Source of the DNA: Ectocarpus siliculosus
Taxonomy: Eukaryota; Sar; Phaeophyceae; Ectocarpales; Ectocarpaceae
Direction: 5' to 3'
NCBI GenBank assembly: GCA_000310025.1
Contig: FN649732.1
Location: forward strand, 947,712 to 1,011,711
DNA: 64,000 bases
A model generated the notes under the pieces. It made no database searches. It was not told the DNA's origin and was given only the letters and a program-made list of their open reading frames with translations. Below are positions 47,812-61,764 of the stretch, piece by piece. How positions within the stretch are numbered: position 1 is the first letter of the stretch; each line of letters begins with the position of its first letter. Position numbers and translations under genes: made by a program.

Positions 47812-50800
47812 GTCGTCAACAAGGTGGCGGGAGGTGCTGGCGGCCTGTGCCCGCGTGGAGAGGGCGGTGGGAGCCTCCGGGTGGGACGACGGCTGGGCCG
47901 CGACAGCCACCCTTCTCTCTTCCACCTACGCGCTACCCAACCACCAGCGCGGAGCCTCTGGTAACGGCGACGATGACAACGAGGCAACCGCGGCGTTGTT
48001 GGAGCTTCGGAGGATCGCCAGGGGTGGCGCACAGGACGAGGCTGGTGGAGACAAGACCGACGGTGCTGCCGCTGCCTCCCCCCGCCGACCCTGGCTCAAG
48101 TCCGAAGCCTGCCTCCACCTCGCCGGGCTCGCGCTGTGGGCCGGCGATGTTTACCAGGCGGACGCCTTCCTCAAGACCGCCGCGGGATCTGCTGTAGCGG
48201 CACGTATTCCGCCGCATCGCCGTAGCTCCACGAAACAAGCAGGGGCACCGTGGGCGGGGGCGCTGTCGGGGCCCGGCAGCGACTGGAGGGAGCTATCCCT
48301 GCGCTGTCTTGTCGACGAGAGGCTGGGCGATGGGGGGGGGGACCCTGCCGCGGCGGCGGCGCTGGGTCTCGGTCGCGTGGACGCCGCGATGACAGCTTTC
48401 GACGAGTCATTCCGGCTAAGGGGCCCGCCTGACGGCGAGGGCGACTACGCCGACGTTCTCGGGAGATTGGGGTTGGCGAGGGCCTCCCTGCTGCTCAAGC
48501 TCGGCGGCGGGCGGCTGGAGGAGGCGCGGTCGGCAGTGGAGATGGCTTCGGCCGGGGCCGTGCACGTCGCTCGCCAGGCTTCTGCTGGTGCCGATGATGG
48601 CATCTGTCGGCCGCCCAGCCTGCACTGCCGAGCGCTGTGCGTGGCCTCAGAGGTTGACCTGGCCGGCGGCGAGAGAGAGCAAGCCAAGGGAAAGCTCAGG
48701 GAGGCCTTGGAGGCGGAGGCGGGTTTCGGGGATGCTCTGAGCAGGCTGGGCTGGCTGCTCTTGGGGTTCGGCGGTGGTGGTGCCGCTAGCGGAGGAGGGA
48801 GGCGGGCGCCGTGCGAACGGGAAGACGTGGAGGCGGCGAGACCGCTCTTGGAGAGGGCGGTGGCAGAGGAACCAGGGTGCTCGTCCCATGCATTCCGGCT
48901 GGCAAGGTACATTGTAGATACGTATGGCTTGTTCGTCTTGTTTCGGCGGAAGTGCTACCGTTGCGTATTGCGTGGTATGGTACGTTCTACTATCCGTGGT
49001 GCTTTACCCTTCCGTACGAAGTACCAAACGCACACTAATGGTATTGTGTATCTAGGCTCTGAATCGCTTGTTTTGTGAAGGCGGAACTAGTACCGCGGTG
49101 CTTGACGCGGTATTTACTATCCATGGTACTTTCGCCTTCCGCACGATGTACCAAACCCACAGGAATGGTTTTGTGCATCTAGGCTCTGAATTGTTTGTTT
49201 TGTGAAGGCGGAACCACTCCCGTGGTATTTTGCATGGTATCTACTGTTGACGGTTGTTTGGCCTTCCGTACTAGGTACCAAACACACAGGAATGGCGCCA
49301 CAGTATCTAGAAATGGTTTCGGCGTCCGGTAGTTGGCTCCTGTCGGAATTGATTGCGGAAGTTTGTAAAAATCCTGGGTGGGCGGGGGGTTGTGCGGTAG
49401 AGGAGCGTCTTTCTCAAGGTACGCCAAGCACATTGATCGTACACGCTTGGCGATTCTAAGCTACTCATCACACACTACCACTTTGCGTCGACCCTAGCCT
49501 ATCCGTAGGGTGCTGACCGCACATGACAGCCATGCACGCCACACTTACCCACGGCAGAGGACAGCCGCACCCTCACACGTTGTCACTGCTTATATTGTAT
49601 GCATACCATGAGGTGAATGTTAAGAAATAATCGTGTTTTGTTGTTTTTGCTTAAACCAGGTGCTATTGGGAGGTTGGTGGGCTGTACCGAGAGGATCGAA
49701 AGTATTGCTTTAACTCTCTTCTCAAGGCCGCTAAGCTTGACCCTTCCAATGCCGAGGTACGTCGGGAATTGTATCATGGTGTTGTGCACCCTCAACCGTT
49801 TCTATGAACATGCATCGGTCAGATTCATTTTCCGGACAAGTCATCAGGCGCGCCATGGCAAGTTGACTGCACGGCGCAAACAGAGTTGGCTCTACGTATC
49901 TACGTTGGAAGTGTGGCTGGTGTACCTGTTCCTGTGGCTATGTTTGGGGTACTTGGGTACAAGATCCGATCTGCAGAGCATGTTTGTGGGGGGGTATACT
50001 GTTGGGAGTCCAAGTGCGGGGCCTCTCGTGAGACCGCGCGCATGTGTTCACTGAAACAGGACCTGTACTGACTTCGGTCCGTGCTGTAAGAGCACGTGCG
50101 TGTGTTAATCGAGGTTATATATCATCTGCATCGGTCCCTGGGTTAACATAGTCCCCAGACATCACTATACTACCGTGGGTGGGCACGGCAACCTCCGTGG
50201 GTGGTCACGGGGGCATGCTCACACGATCAATCGTACAAAGTCCGACCGATGCCGGATTTTCAAGATGCTGCAGAGAAGGCAGCAGCTGCGGAAAGGGCAG
50301 CAGCCGCGGAGAGGGCGGCAGCAAAGGAAAGGGAGGAAGAACTGAGGAAAACAGTCGAACTAGCCATGGGCAAGATCGTGAGAGAGTGCTGGGAGGGCAG
50401 CAGGGGGTCAAGCTGGGCTGGCAGCTGGAAGAGGTGGATATGCCGGGAGTGGGCCCGGCGGTGGGCTTGATGAAAGGACTGCCCAATGGAAAAAAAAGAA
50501 ATCTACGACGGGAAGTTCGCCGTCACCGGCAATTGTTCGAAAATTTAATGTCGAGCGAGGGTCTAGCACACACCCTACATGAGTCCTCGTATCCTGTGAA
50601 GCTGCTACACGGTCCATCCAGGAGGGAGCTGGTTACTATGCATGGTGGTGACCTGGTGGATCAAAATGAGCGCGCTCTCATCATCCTGACGGAGTCCATG
50701 AAAGATGCTCCGTTCATGAGCAAGCTACTGACCAGTGGGTCTGTTGAAGGCGCCTGGGAAGAGGCGATTCGCTGCTGCCTGCTGCCTGACCAAGATGGGA

Positions 50801-53800
50801 GGGAGGCTCTCAGAAAAACGCTGACCGATGCGTGTTGGCCACGACCCGCTCGCGTACTTCGTGGGTTTCAACAAAATCCTCGCCGATCTTGTCGCTTCTG
50901 GAGCCAACCTGTCGAAAGCGGAAATTGTCGCGCTACTCCGCCGCAACCTCTCTTCGGACTACGACACGGAGAATATGTCTATTCTTATGGCCGATGGGAT
51001 GACTCGTGTAAGGCTGGAGGACACTGTGTACTGCGCACATCGTGAGCGCGACCTCGGCAACGCATCGCGGCAGTCTGCTGTGTCTGCTGATCCACACGGT
51101 CTGCGTTTCAGCGGTGGCGGAAATTTTCTGNNNNNNNNNNNNNNNNNNNNNNNNNNNNNNNNNNNNNNNNNNNNNNNNNNNNNNNNNNNNNNNNNNNNNN
51201 NNNNNNNNNNNNNNNNNNNNNNNNNNNNNNNNNNNNNNNNNNNNNNNNNNNNNNNNNNNNNNNNNNNNNNNNNNNNNNNNNNNNNNNNNNNNNNNNNNNN
51301 NNNNNNNNNNNNNNNNNNNNNNNNNNNNNNNNNNNNNNNNNNNNNNNNNNNNNNNNNNNNNNNNNNNNNNNNNNNNNNNNNNNNNNNNNNNNNNNNNNNN
51401 NNNNNNNNNNNNNNNNNNNNNNNNCGCGAGAAAATTCGCCGGGGGTGCGGTTCGCGCTGCCATCGGGACCACTGGTGTTGTTTCTCCGAAAATTTCCGCC
51501 ACCGCTGAAACGCAGACCGTGTGGATCAGCAGACACAGCAGACTGCCGCGATGCGTTGCCGAGGTCGCGCTCACGATGTGCGCAGTACACAGTGTCCTCC
51601 AGCCTTACACGAGTCATCCCATCGGCCATAAGAATAGACATATTCTCCGTGTCGTAGTCCGAAGAGAGGTTGCGGCGGAGTAGCGCGACAATTTCCGCTT
51701 TCGACAGGTTGGCTCCAGAAGCGACAAGATCGGCGAGGATTTTGTTGAAACCCACAAAGTACGCGAGCGGGTCGTGGCCAACACGCATTTTGAAGTCGGT
51801 CAGCGTTTTTCTGAGAGCCTCCCTCCCAGCTTCGTCAGACAGCAGGCAGCAGCGAATCGCCTCTTCCCAGGCGCCTTCAACCGACCCACTGGTCAGTAGC
51901 TTGCTCATGAACGGAGCATCTTTCATGGACTCCGTCAGGATGTTGAGAGCGCGCTCATTTTGATCCACCAGGTCACCACCATGCATAGTAACCAGCTCCC
52001 TCCTGGATGGACCGTGTAGCAGCTTCACAGGATACGAGGACTCATGTAGGGTGTGTGCTAGACCCTCGCTCGACATTAAATTTTCGAACAATTGCCGGTG
52101 ACGGCGAACTTCCCGTCGTAGATTTCTTTTTTTTCCATTGGGCAGTCCTTTCATCAAGCCCACCGCCGGGCCCACTCCCGGCATATCCACCTCTTCCAGC
52201 TGCCAGCCCAGCTTGACCCCCTGCTGCCCTCCCAGCACGCTCTAACGCAGCGATCTTGTCCATGGCTAGTTCGACTGTTTTCCTCAATTCTTCCTCCCTT
52301 TCCTTTGCTGCCGCCCTCTCTGCAGCAGCTCGAGAATCCGGCATCGGTCGGACTTTGTATGATTGATCGTGTGAGCATGTCCCCGTGACCACCCACGGCG
52401 GTTGCCGTGCCCACCCACGGAGGATACCGTGCCCACCCACGGTAGTATAGTGATGTCTGGGGACTATGTTAACCCAGGGACCGATGCAGATGACATATAC
52501 ATACCTTAATTAACATACGCACGTACTCTCACAGCACGGACCGAAGTCAGTACAGGTCCTGTTTCGGTGAACACATGCGCTGGCTCTCACGAGGGGCTCC
52601 GCACTTGGACTCCCGACAGCATACCCCACACACACACATACTCTGCAGATCGGATCTTGTATCCAAGTGCCCCAAACAGCCCCCGTGATTGATACAACAT
52701 ACGATCTTGAAATCCTGTGTGAATAACCATCCAACCCATACAACGCAAGAAACCACTCGAGAAACATCCTCTACAAAAACTGGCTACGCATTTAAGACGA
52801 AGCGTCTCCATGAGTTTATCCATGAACCCTATGTATTCTCAGACCGTCAAAACAAAAGAATCATCCTCAGAAGAGCACCCAACAAGTATCTGCGCTACAT
52901 CAGATGGGCGTCGGAACGGTGACGGACCAATCTGTAAAAACAGCTTCAAACGAGTTGACACAACATCCTCAAACACAAAGTTTCAACTTCTTGACCAATC
53001 GAAACGAGCATTCGGAAAGCACAAGGGCCCCAACCATTATTCGTCAAAACATGTCAAACCCTTCTTCCAACATGTCATACTCTTCTGCGTCCTAGACAAC
53101 AAACGAAACACACGCCCTGGCACACATCACAACTGCGCCCGAGACCGACCGCCGGCCAGTGGCCCTCCTGGCGTAGTCGGAGTCAACATACAAGCGCAAA
53201 TCGATACCCCCCCTGGAACCCCTCTGAAATGTATTACCAATGTGGTAGTACTCGTGAATCTAATGTACATCGCAATTTGCAACGCAGCCCGCCAGTGTAA
53301 GCTCTTGGGCGCATCGGAATACCTCGCAACGGCCCGCACGGCAGCAAGGATATCCGGTCGAGTCTGGTTAGCGAGCTACTGAGATGACCTACCAAAGAAC
53401 GAAAAGGCTCAAGAACATCGGGTTCGTCGGCAGAAAAATCATCAAGCCTCACTCCAACAAGCATGGGGGTCTCTTTGTTGCGTATGACACAAAACTTCGC
53501 AACCGAGTTGACGGTAAAAGTCTCTTGCGACAATGTAAGCGCACCAGCATTTCAATCGCGTGAAGAACGAACTCCCGCATACAAGCGCAACGCTCCGAGG
53601 TTTGTGATGCGAACGTAGGCGTTCAAGTCTCTGCCAAGCTTGTCACACCGACTCTTCCGCCCGATGGAAAATATGTCATCCACATGTACCACAACCACCA
53701 TGGAAAGCACATCATTCTCGATCAAACGCTTGACACACGCATCAGCAGCACAGCAGCCGAGATGACTAATACAGTCAGTCTGGGTTAGGAGGGTGCCGCC

Positions 53801-56800
53801 AGCAGCAGCAGAAGCACCAACAGCAGCAACCGTCTTACCCATCTTACCAGCACACGCTGTTAAGATCGGGGGCAAGGCGTTGTCTTTGCTGTGTTTTGCG
53901 TCAAGAATCAGGGGGGGAGGAAATGTGTCATCATGATTCCAGACGCAGCACTAGAGCGTGCGTGTATATTTTCTTGTGTATGCAGGGCATGTTTCAGCTG
54001 GGGAGCTGTTTCGTATACTTCGATGTTTTGAGATGTCCTATTGATTGAAAAACAGAGAAAGAAGTCGCAGGCAGATCTCTATGTATACATGTTTCGGGAG
54101 ATGTTGCAGCAGGGGGGCTGTTTGCATGGATAATTGCCTACGTTTTCTATCGTCTCGTGGACAACAGCGACGGCACCGATAGCACGTGCGCGCTGTGTAA
54201 GATGTGCTATGTTGGAAGAGGTTTTGACATGTTTTGACGAATAATGGTTGGGGCCCTTGAGCTTTCCGAATGCTCGTTTTGATTGGTCAAGAAGTTGAAA
54301 CTTTGTGTTTGAGGATGTTGTGTCAACTCGTTTGAAGCTGTTTTTACAGATTGGTCCGTCACCGTTCCGACGCCCATCTGATGTAGCGCAGATACTTGTT
54401 GGGTGTATTCTTCTGAGGATGATTCTTTTGTTTTGACGGTCTGAGAATACATAGGGTTCATGGATAAACTGATGGAGACGCTTCGTGTTGAATGCGTAGC
54501 CAGTTTTTGTAGAGGATGTTTCTCGAGTGGTTTCTTGCGTTGTATGGGTTGGATGGTTATTCACACAGGATTTCAAGATCGTATGTTGTATCAAGCACGG
54601 GGGCTGTTTGGGGCACTATCCGATCTGCAGAGCATGTGTGTGTCGGGTATGCTGTTAGGAGTCCAAGTGCGGGGCCCCTCGTGAGAGCCAGCGCATGTGT
54701 TCACCGAAACAGGACCTGTACTGACTTCGGACCGTGCTGTGAGAGTACGTGCTTGTGCTAATCAAGGTTATATATCATCTGCATCGGTCCCTGGGTTAAG
54801 GTATTCCCCAGACATCACCATACTACCGTGGGTGGTCACGGTATCCACCGTGGGTGGTCACGGGGGCATACTAACAGGCTTCATGAAGCCGTTTGCTGCG
54901 ACAAGGTGCCTGCACAGAACATGATTTTGGCGACAACCGTAACACTTTGCACAAGCCATCCTTGGCAAGTGCTCGACCTACCTACAATATTCCCACCTAT
55001 CTGATAGAATCCTTGTTTCTCCACGCCCCTTACATACCGTTACCTATCGTTGAAGGCGTTCGAATGGCTGGGGCACTGGTATCAAGGTGTCGGTGGGGAT
55101 CGAGAGCGCGCACGCGGCTGCTTCCTGCGTTCGGTGAAGCTCGACCCTTCCTTGACGGGGGCGGGGGAAGCTTTGGCTTCGCTGTACCTGCACACTGGAC
55201 AGGTTTGTCGGGACCTAGCTAATTGCTGTTGGTGGTGGTTGGTCGGTAAACTTGTTTCGGAAGGAGGTTTTGTTTTTCTATCTGTGATTCAGCGGGGAGC
55301 GCTTCAGGTACGACCACTGGGTGTTCGCATCCCGGTCCGATGTGTACTCCAAACTCCTGCTTTGCCACACCTGGGACCCCGGCATCATGCGGGGTGGGAG
55401 AGGGGGGGGCGTCCTACTCTTGGACTGCTGTTGTGATGGGCGTGCCAAGTCGAAGATTGTGCCAAGCGTGTTCACTCATCCTGCTATTCATAGAATAGCA
55501 CAGCAGGCGGTGCCAACCCTACTGGGCAGAGGTAGTGTTGAGCGTTGGGCTGTACGTTCGTACCCCAGTACACCCCTGCCAACACTCGCGTAGTTTGTTA
55601 CGCCTCCGGTAGTCACATGCCAAATATCCCGTGAGACATCTTCGTGGACATCGACCACTTGGCTATAATGCTCCACCCGCCTCCCCCCCCAACCAAAAAC
55701 ATTCATCTCCGAATGTTGACAGGAGACGTTAGCTGTGGCTCTGTTCCGGCAGTGCGCGGCTGTGTCCGTGGCGTGCCACTGGGCATGGGCGGGGCTGGGT
55801 CGTACAAAGATCCTCGAGGGGAAGCTAGCCGAGGCTGCTTCGCACGTACAACAGGTGAGTTTCGCGCGGCCGTCGAACTTGTTTCACATACGTTGGGCGG
55901 TCGTTGTCGCCGTCGCCCTGCTCGCCGTTGCCGCTGCTGGTGTTGCACATGCTGATGCCTCTTCTTCTTGAGTTGTTGTTGTGGTGCTACTGTTGCTTCG
56001 TTGTTGTTGTTGTTGTTGTTGCTGCTGCTTCCGTTGCGTCTGTACAACGAGGTTTGGTGTTTTCCGTTCCACCTCCTTCATTCTTTTTCTTCAGCAATGA
56101 ACCAAAACAAAAATCTCGTGTTCTTCCACAAACATATCCGTTTTGCCTTGGTTTCCAAAGGCCATTCGAGGCTGTCCAACTTCTTGGTCGTACTGGTCAG
56201 ACCTGGGGTGGTGCTACCACGCGGAGGGGAAACAGGCGGCCGCTCTCAAGGCCTACACCAGAGCGGAAGACCTCCTCGCCGACCAGCAAGACCCTCCGAG
56301 TTCGGTTGAGGCGGCCGCGAGGGTCAGGGTTAGAACACAGGTGTATGAAATTCTGTTTGTGATCTCGCAACAACCGTGCACCAGCTGGGTCGTGTGGGTA
56401 ATATCCTGCTGTTATCTCGCAGCCGTGCACCAGCTGTGCCTTGTCGAACTGCTGTGTTTTTGTTGTTTTTGTTGGCAAAGTCGGAATGAATACATTGTCA
56501 AAGGCTTCTTCACGTTCCCCTGGCATATGAAGTAAACGTGTTGTTGTTATGGCATGTTCGGTTGGACGGCTTATTGGAAGCAGTCGACAGCTGTGTAGAA
56601 CTGACTTACCCTTTGACAAGTTCGTGCCTTCCACCAGCACTACCATACCGATAATCTACACACCATACCAGCATTCCATCAACCGAACACCGTCCCGCCA
56701 ACGGAAACTCATACCACAGGTTGGCACGATCCAGCGCCAAATAGGCCAGGTGGACGAGGCCGTCTCGAGCTTCAACGACGCCCTCACCCGCGACCCTGAG

Positions 56801-59800
56801 TCCATCCTTGCCCTTGAAGGCTCCGGGGAAGCCTACCTCGCGCAGGCCCACGCGCGGACAAGCGAGGGTCTCTACAACGCCGCGGCGAAGGCTCTTCGAA
56901 ACGGCCGCGACGCGACAAAGAGATTCCTGGACCTGTCCAAGGGTAAGAATGTAGTATAAATAGGATTTATAGTGGGAATAGTAAAAACCTTACTTGCATT
57001 TTACATGTACTATTGGGATATTGTATGTAGGCGTATTCTTAACCCTTTTTTACCTCTGAACTGTATGGGGGTATGTTGGTAAGAGCTCTTAGGGCTGAAA
57101 AGGATGTCCGAGTGATACCCGTGGCGTGCCGTCCAGAAACCTTAACCTTAGGTTGCACGCGACCCCTCGCCCCTATTTTCAAAGCTTGATTGCTCTGCAG
57201 CACAAAATGACGGCGCCGGAACCGCCTTGTTTAGAGCGTCCCGTACACGGAATGTTAATGTTTGGTCTGGGCTTCGTCTCCGTCGTGGAGTACTGGAACC
57301 TTGGAGAATGGTCGAAGGGCGTGGGGGTATCCTACGCAGCGTACGGTAGCCACTGTTGCGATGGCCACAGTCCCTCCCTGTCATCGCTCGCAAGCTTATG
57401 TGGCGGAGCAGCTCTCCAGAAAAGGGTTATCGTGAGGAGAATCAAAGTCAGACGGCCATCACCATCACCACCAGAATCTGTTTCTCGTTTTCAGCCCAGT
57501 ACACACACGCGTGACGTAGACGCCACGCATCCCAACTACTGCTACTGCTACTACTACGGCAGCGACGACGGGAAAAGGCAGCAGCGGCGAAGGCGCCGCC
57601 GCCGTTAGCATGGAGTGCGCGTGGAAGCTGCTTGGGGACCTCCACACCTATGCGCACAAGCTTCCGCCGATGTGTTTCGAGGACGAAGGGTCGCGAGAGC
57701 AGCGGGGGGGCTCCGCGGAAGGGGGAAGCGTTTTGGGCCTGGGGACGTCGCAGGCGGCGGTCGAGCATGCGGTGAGTGTGATCGAGGAATGAACGAGGAA
57801 CGCCAACCTTGTGTGTTACCGCTGATAGCCCGGTAGAGCCGAATGCCCTTAGATCCAAACGACAGTTCCTATATGATAAGTACGACCACCGCTTTGGTGG
57901 GGTGGTGTCACACCACGCGTTCAGCATGACCATGTTTGCTCTCTGTTATATTGTTGTTTGCTCAAGCCAGTGTCGTAGATGTCTCGTACAACATTGTGAA
58001 TAGTGAACGGGGGCGGTCTGTACTGCATTGCACTTGCACTTTGCTATTGAACCGAGGACGATTTACCGCCTTGCTGGTGTATCTTAAGACGTACGCGATT
58101 TGATACGATTGAGTCTATGGTGCTTACTGCACATGCCATAACGATGCATGTGATGAATGTGATACGTCACTCGAATGGGGTGTATGATACGTGGGACCTA
58201 CCGACAGACAGGTAACCTCGCACCATCAATCAACCGCGAGCCACAACGGCGTCATACCTCTTGCTGCAGCTTGAATGGCCTACCCGCTTTACGAAGCGGT
58301 CAGACCTTTCTCGCGGGCGGGCGTGTTTTGTTTTGTTCCTCCAGCGTGAAGCAAGGGCAACCACGGAGTACAGACGTGCGTTTTCGAAACTGTCGTATGC
58401 TGTATACTGTATACAGATACCTGTAACGGTAACCAAGCAAGGTGTTATTCATTCTTCTTGTACTCGCTACTGCGGTACTGCGGTGCTAGAAAAAAAAGAA
58501 TGTTACTGCTGCTTCAAAGAACATGAAAGACTCTCCAAGTCGAACAGCCGTCGGGAAACAGAAGGGAAAAGAACACCCGAACAGCCTCCACCGCTAACGA
58601 CCAGCCAACACAAAATTGTATAACTGTTCTTACTACACACCCCATAATACGATGCATGTGATGAATGTGATACCAATCGAATGGTGCGTGTGATACGTTG
58701 TAGGCAGAGAAAAACATGGCCCACGTTCCATGCGCGAAGTTGCGTTCGCACGTTGTGTGCAACCTGTTGAGTCTTTGTGATCCGAACACGATAAAAACAA
58801 TGGCAGGCCTTGGCCAAAGAAGGCGCTCGCAACAGGCTGGACTTCGTGGCACAAGGGGCGGATGCCTACCGAAACCTTGTGCAACTCCTAGAGGCGAGGG
58901 AGAAGGACCAGGTCGACGGCGGCGTTGATGGGTGAGAGGTTGGACACATGACCCTTGACAGTACTGGTTCGCATCTTGCTGTTATTTGTTGGTAAACATT
59001 TCGCAAGTCGTGCTTTGTTTAATGCGTAATGAATACTCATTGAACTGCTAGCAGGGCTTCTACTGCAATACTTTTGGTGTCTTGCTGATGATGAAGGCGT
59101 TGGTTTGTTTGTTTGTTCGAAGATGAGGTTGGTGTCTGCGGTGTCGCCGAGGCCCACTTATGTTGTCCATTTAGAGTACAGTACATGTCAGTATTGCTGT
59201 TGTCTTTCGATCGAATACCCGTGGTGTTGGTTGATCCTGGGTGGCTGTAAGCTGGCGTTAACCCAGCATTTTTACTATTTTTTCATCCAACACTCTATGT
59301 ACGACCAGGCAAAGCGGTGACACCAGCGCGGCTGAAGGCCAAGGGGCGCTGGTGGTCACGAAGGCTGCCGCATTGTACGACCTTGGGCTAAACTACCTGC
59401 TGAGGGGCAGGCTCGTCTGCTCCGATGCTGGGGAGGGGTCGGGTCTAATAGCACAGGAGTTCTACGACGGTCTCACTGAGGTGGCCGAGCTCACGAGGTG
59501 AAGGGAAGATGAGATCGATAGGCCGTGTCCCTTGCGGCATGGAAGTGAAGCAGCCAACTTGCTGAATGGCGGACACGATCATATCCGCAGGCAACACTCC
59601 CTAATTCTGTTGCCGTGCTGTTTTTCATGCGTACCCGTTACAAGAAGTGCAGGCGTGGGTGGAAGACTCGTTCAAAGTGGTATCTACGTGGAGAGTAAAC
59701 CCAGTGTCCTTCCCGATCCGATAGTCGCTCACTCGTCGTTGCTTGTGCACACGGACAGGAGGGCCGACCTCAACCTTCATCTTCCAAGGCGAGGAGGCGT

Positions 59801-61727
59801 CGGCAAATGGTGCTCCCAGATTCTTGTTGACGAAGAGACGTTGTGCTTTGAGACCCCTGTTTGTTTTGAGTGATGATTCTCACAACCTCGCTTTCTTTGC
59901 ACGATCACCATGTTCGACTCAGGTCGGCAGAGGAAGCCTTCAGGAGGTCAGTCGAGGCCGATCCCGCCTACTCGGAAGCGTGGAACGGTCTGGGCGCCAC
60001 CATGTCCGGGAGGCCCCTTGTCCAGCAGCACTGCTGGGTGCGGTCGGTGCAGCTGGAGCACAACCCCAGCGCGTGGGCTAACCTGGGCATGCTCTACGTA
60101 CGGTGGGGCATGGACATCCAGGCGAGGACTCACAAATCGTTCAGGGAAACTAGTGGCTCCTGCATGTGTTCTACCCCCCCCGGGGCTTACAGCGTCTTTC
60201 TTGACGATCTTGGCTTCGACGTTGCTGCTGGTGTTTGTAGCGTGGCATCTTGACTGTTCTTGACTGTTCAACGGTGAGCTGGTGGTGACGGGAAAATTCA
60301 CTACTTTGTTTCCTTGAAGAACACAGAGAGAGAAGGTTGCGGATAGATATAGGAACGATTTACCAAAAATCACGGCAGCAGCGGCAACAGCAACGACGGC
60401 AACGAATCGTCGGACTGATGGCCATTCTGTGTCGCGCTACCCTCACGGCCGAGCTACGTTTCTGAAGACAAAGAAAAATTCCCTAGCCCCGTTTGTATTT
60501 GCGAGCATGATCAATCGCATCCTCTCCGCCCGCGCTGATTTTCCGATTTAATAGCCCACACGAGATGTTGTAGGATTGCAGTCTACACCGTACGGTTTCT
60601 TGTCGCGCTTTCTCTGCTTGCTTGGACCATAGTGATGCCTCTGGCTTTTTGCCCGTCGCCGTCGTGAACATGCACCAATCAGCAATCAACGGGTTCGATT
60701 GGGACCTTGTGTTTGGTGTACACGCCGGTCGGTGTGATACACGGAGTCTCCCTGGAGGTTGGTACGTGTGTGATTTTTCGGGAGTAGCGGAGTCCCCTGT
60801 GAATTGGGCAGTCAACACGACTGATGCCCTGGTAAACGGAATCACGTCATGTACATCTCTACACGGATCGGCTGCTAGGGTGCTAGGGTTACGTCTGGTC
60901 ATCCACCGAACACAATGAACACCATGACATTCCAGGCGTACGAGTCGTTCGGGGGGCTGCAGGCGGTGACGGACCACCCTACCATGTGGGTTGGCCTTGG
61001 TTTGCTCAAGGAGAAGGAGGCATGTCAGCCTGGCGTTGCCGGCTCTAAGCGGCGGAGGCTTCTTTCGCAGGTGTGAGCTACCGCTAGGGTTGATGTGTGT
61101 GCTCTTGTTGTTGTTGTTGTTGTTGTTGTTGCTGTTGTGATTCTGCAACAAGGAGAAGACTGTTATTTCAGGTTTGATATATTAAGGGTGATGAGGGCGA
61201 TTGCAGTGGAGGGTGCGTGTTTACGGTGCAGGATGCTCATGTTGCAGAGACTTGTCATGTGCTGACTTTAACGCTGGATGTTCATTTGGCGTTGCACGGA
61301 TCCCGTTTCCCTGTGTCAGCCACAACAACCAGACTTTTTTTTTTTTATCATTTCGGACGTACAGGCGCCCAAGACAAATCAAGTCCCAACTGTTTTGTTT
61401 TTCGTTGGTGTTCCTACGTCCCATGGTCACGACGTACACTGTACGTCGTACAATTCTCTAAGGATATCCCTTGCGCTTACCTTGCCCCCCAGAACAAGCA
61501 CCATCACGATCTACATTTGACCCGCATACTTGCCTTGTAACGCTATGCCTCAATTATTTATTTAGGCGAGCGATGCGTACTACTCTTCCCTGGAGACAGG
61601 GCAGCACGTGGATGGGCTACTGGGGCTCGGTACGACGGCGGGACAGACTCACAGTCAGGATGACGCCCTCGTCGCGCTGCAGCAGCACCTCGACCTCAAC
61701 CCAAGCAGTGCTCAGGTCAATGCTGCG

Positions 61728-61764
<37 letters not shown>

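Larger units (their letters stand above)
49940..54870. mobile_element. Rearranged copia-type LTR retrotransposon remnants in an intron
   Basis: The insertion lies in the intron 49757-55055. A gag-like frame runs forward (about 50250-51130) and nearly the same sequence runs in reverse (52270-51425), forming a palindrome around a gap. LTR copies begin with tgttggaag at 53072 (reverse) and 54210 (forward), each about 0.55 kb. A truncated LTR/leader lies at about 49940-50130. On the minus strand, 53880-53130 encodes decayed reverse transcriptase (VHVDDIFSIG, the copia-type DD box) and RNase H-proximal sequence (AVARYSDAPKSLHWRAAL) with frame breaks. The order RT, RNase H, LTR fits a 3' element end. 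The same LTR followed by leader and gag fits the 5' end of a second copy. No intact polyprotein is present, so it is non-autonomous as assembled. Confidence 0.75.

Noticed and set aside
50262-52270. Two independent host genes in head-to-head orientation
   Set aside because: Both are copies of one retrotransposon gag-like frame with the same leader and LTR sequence.
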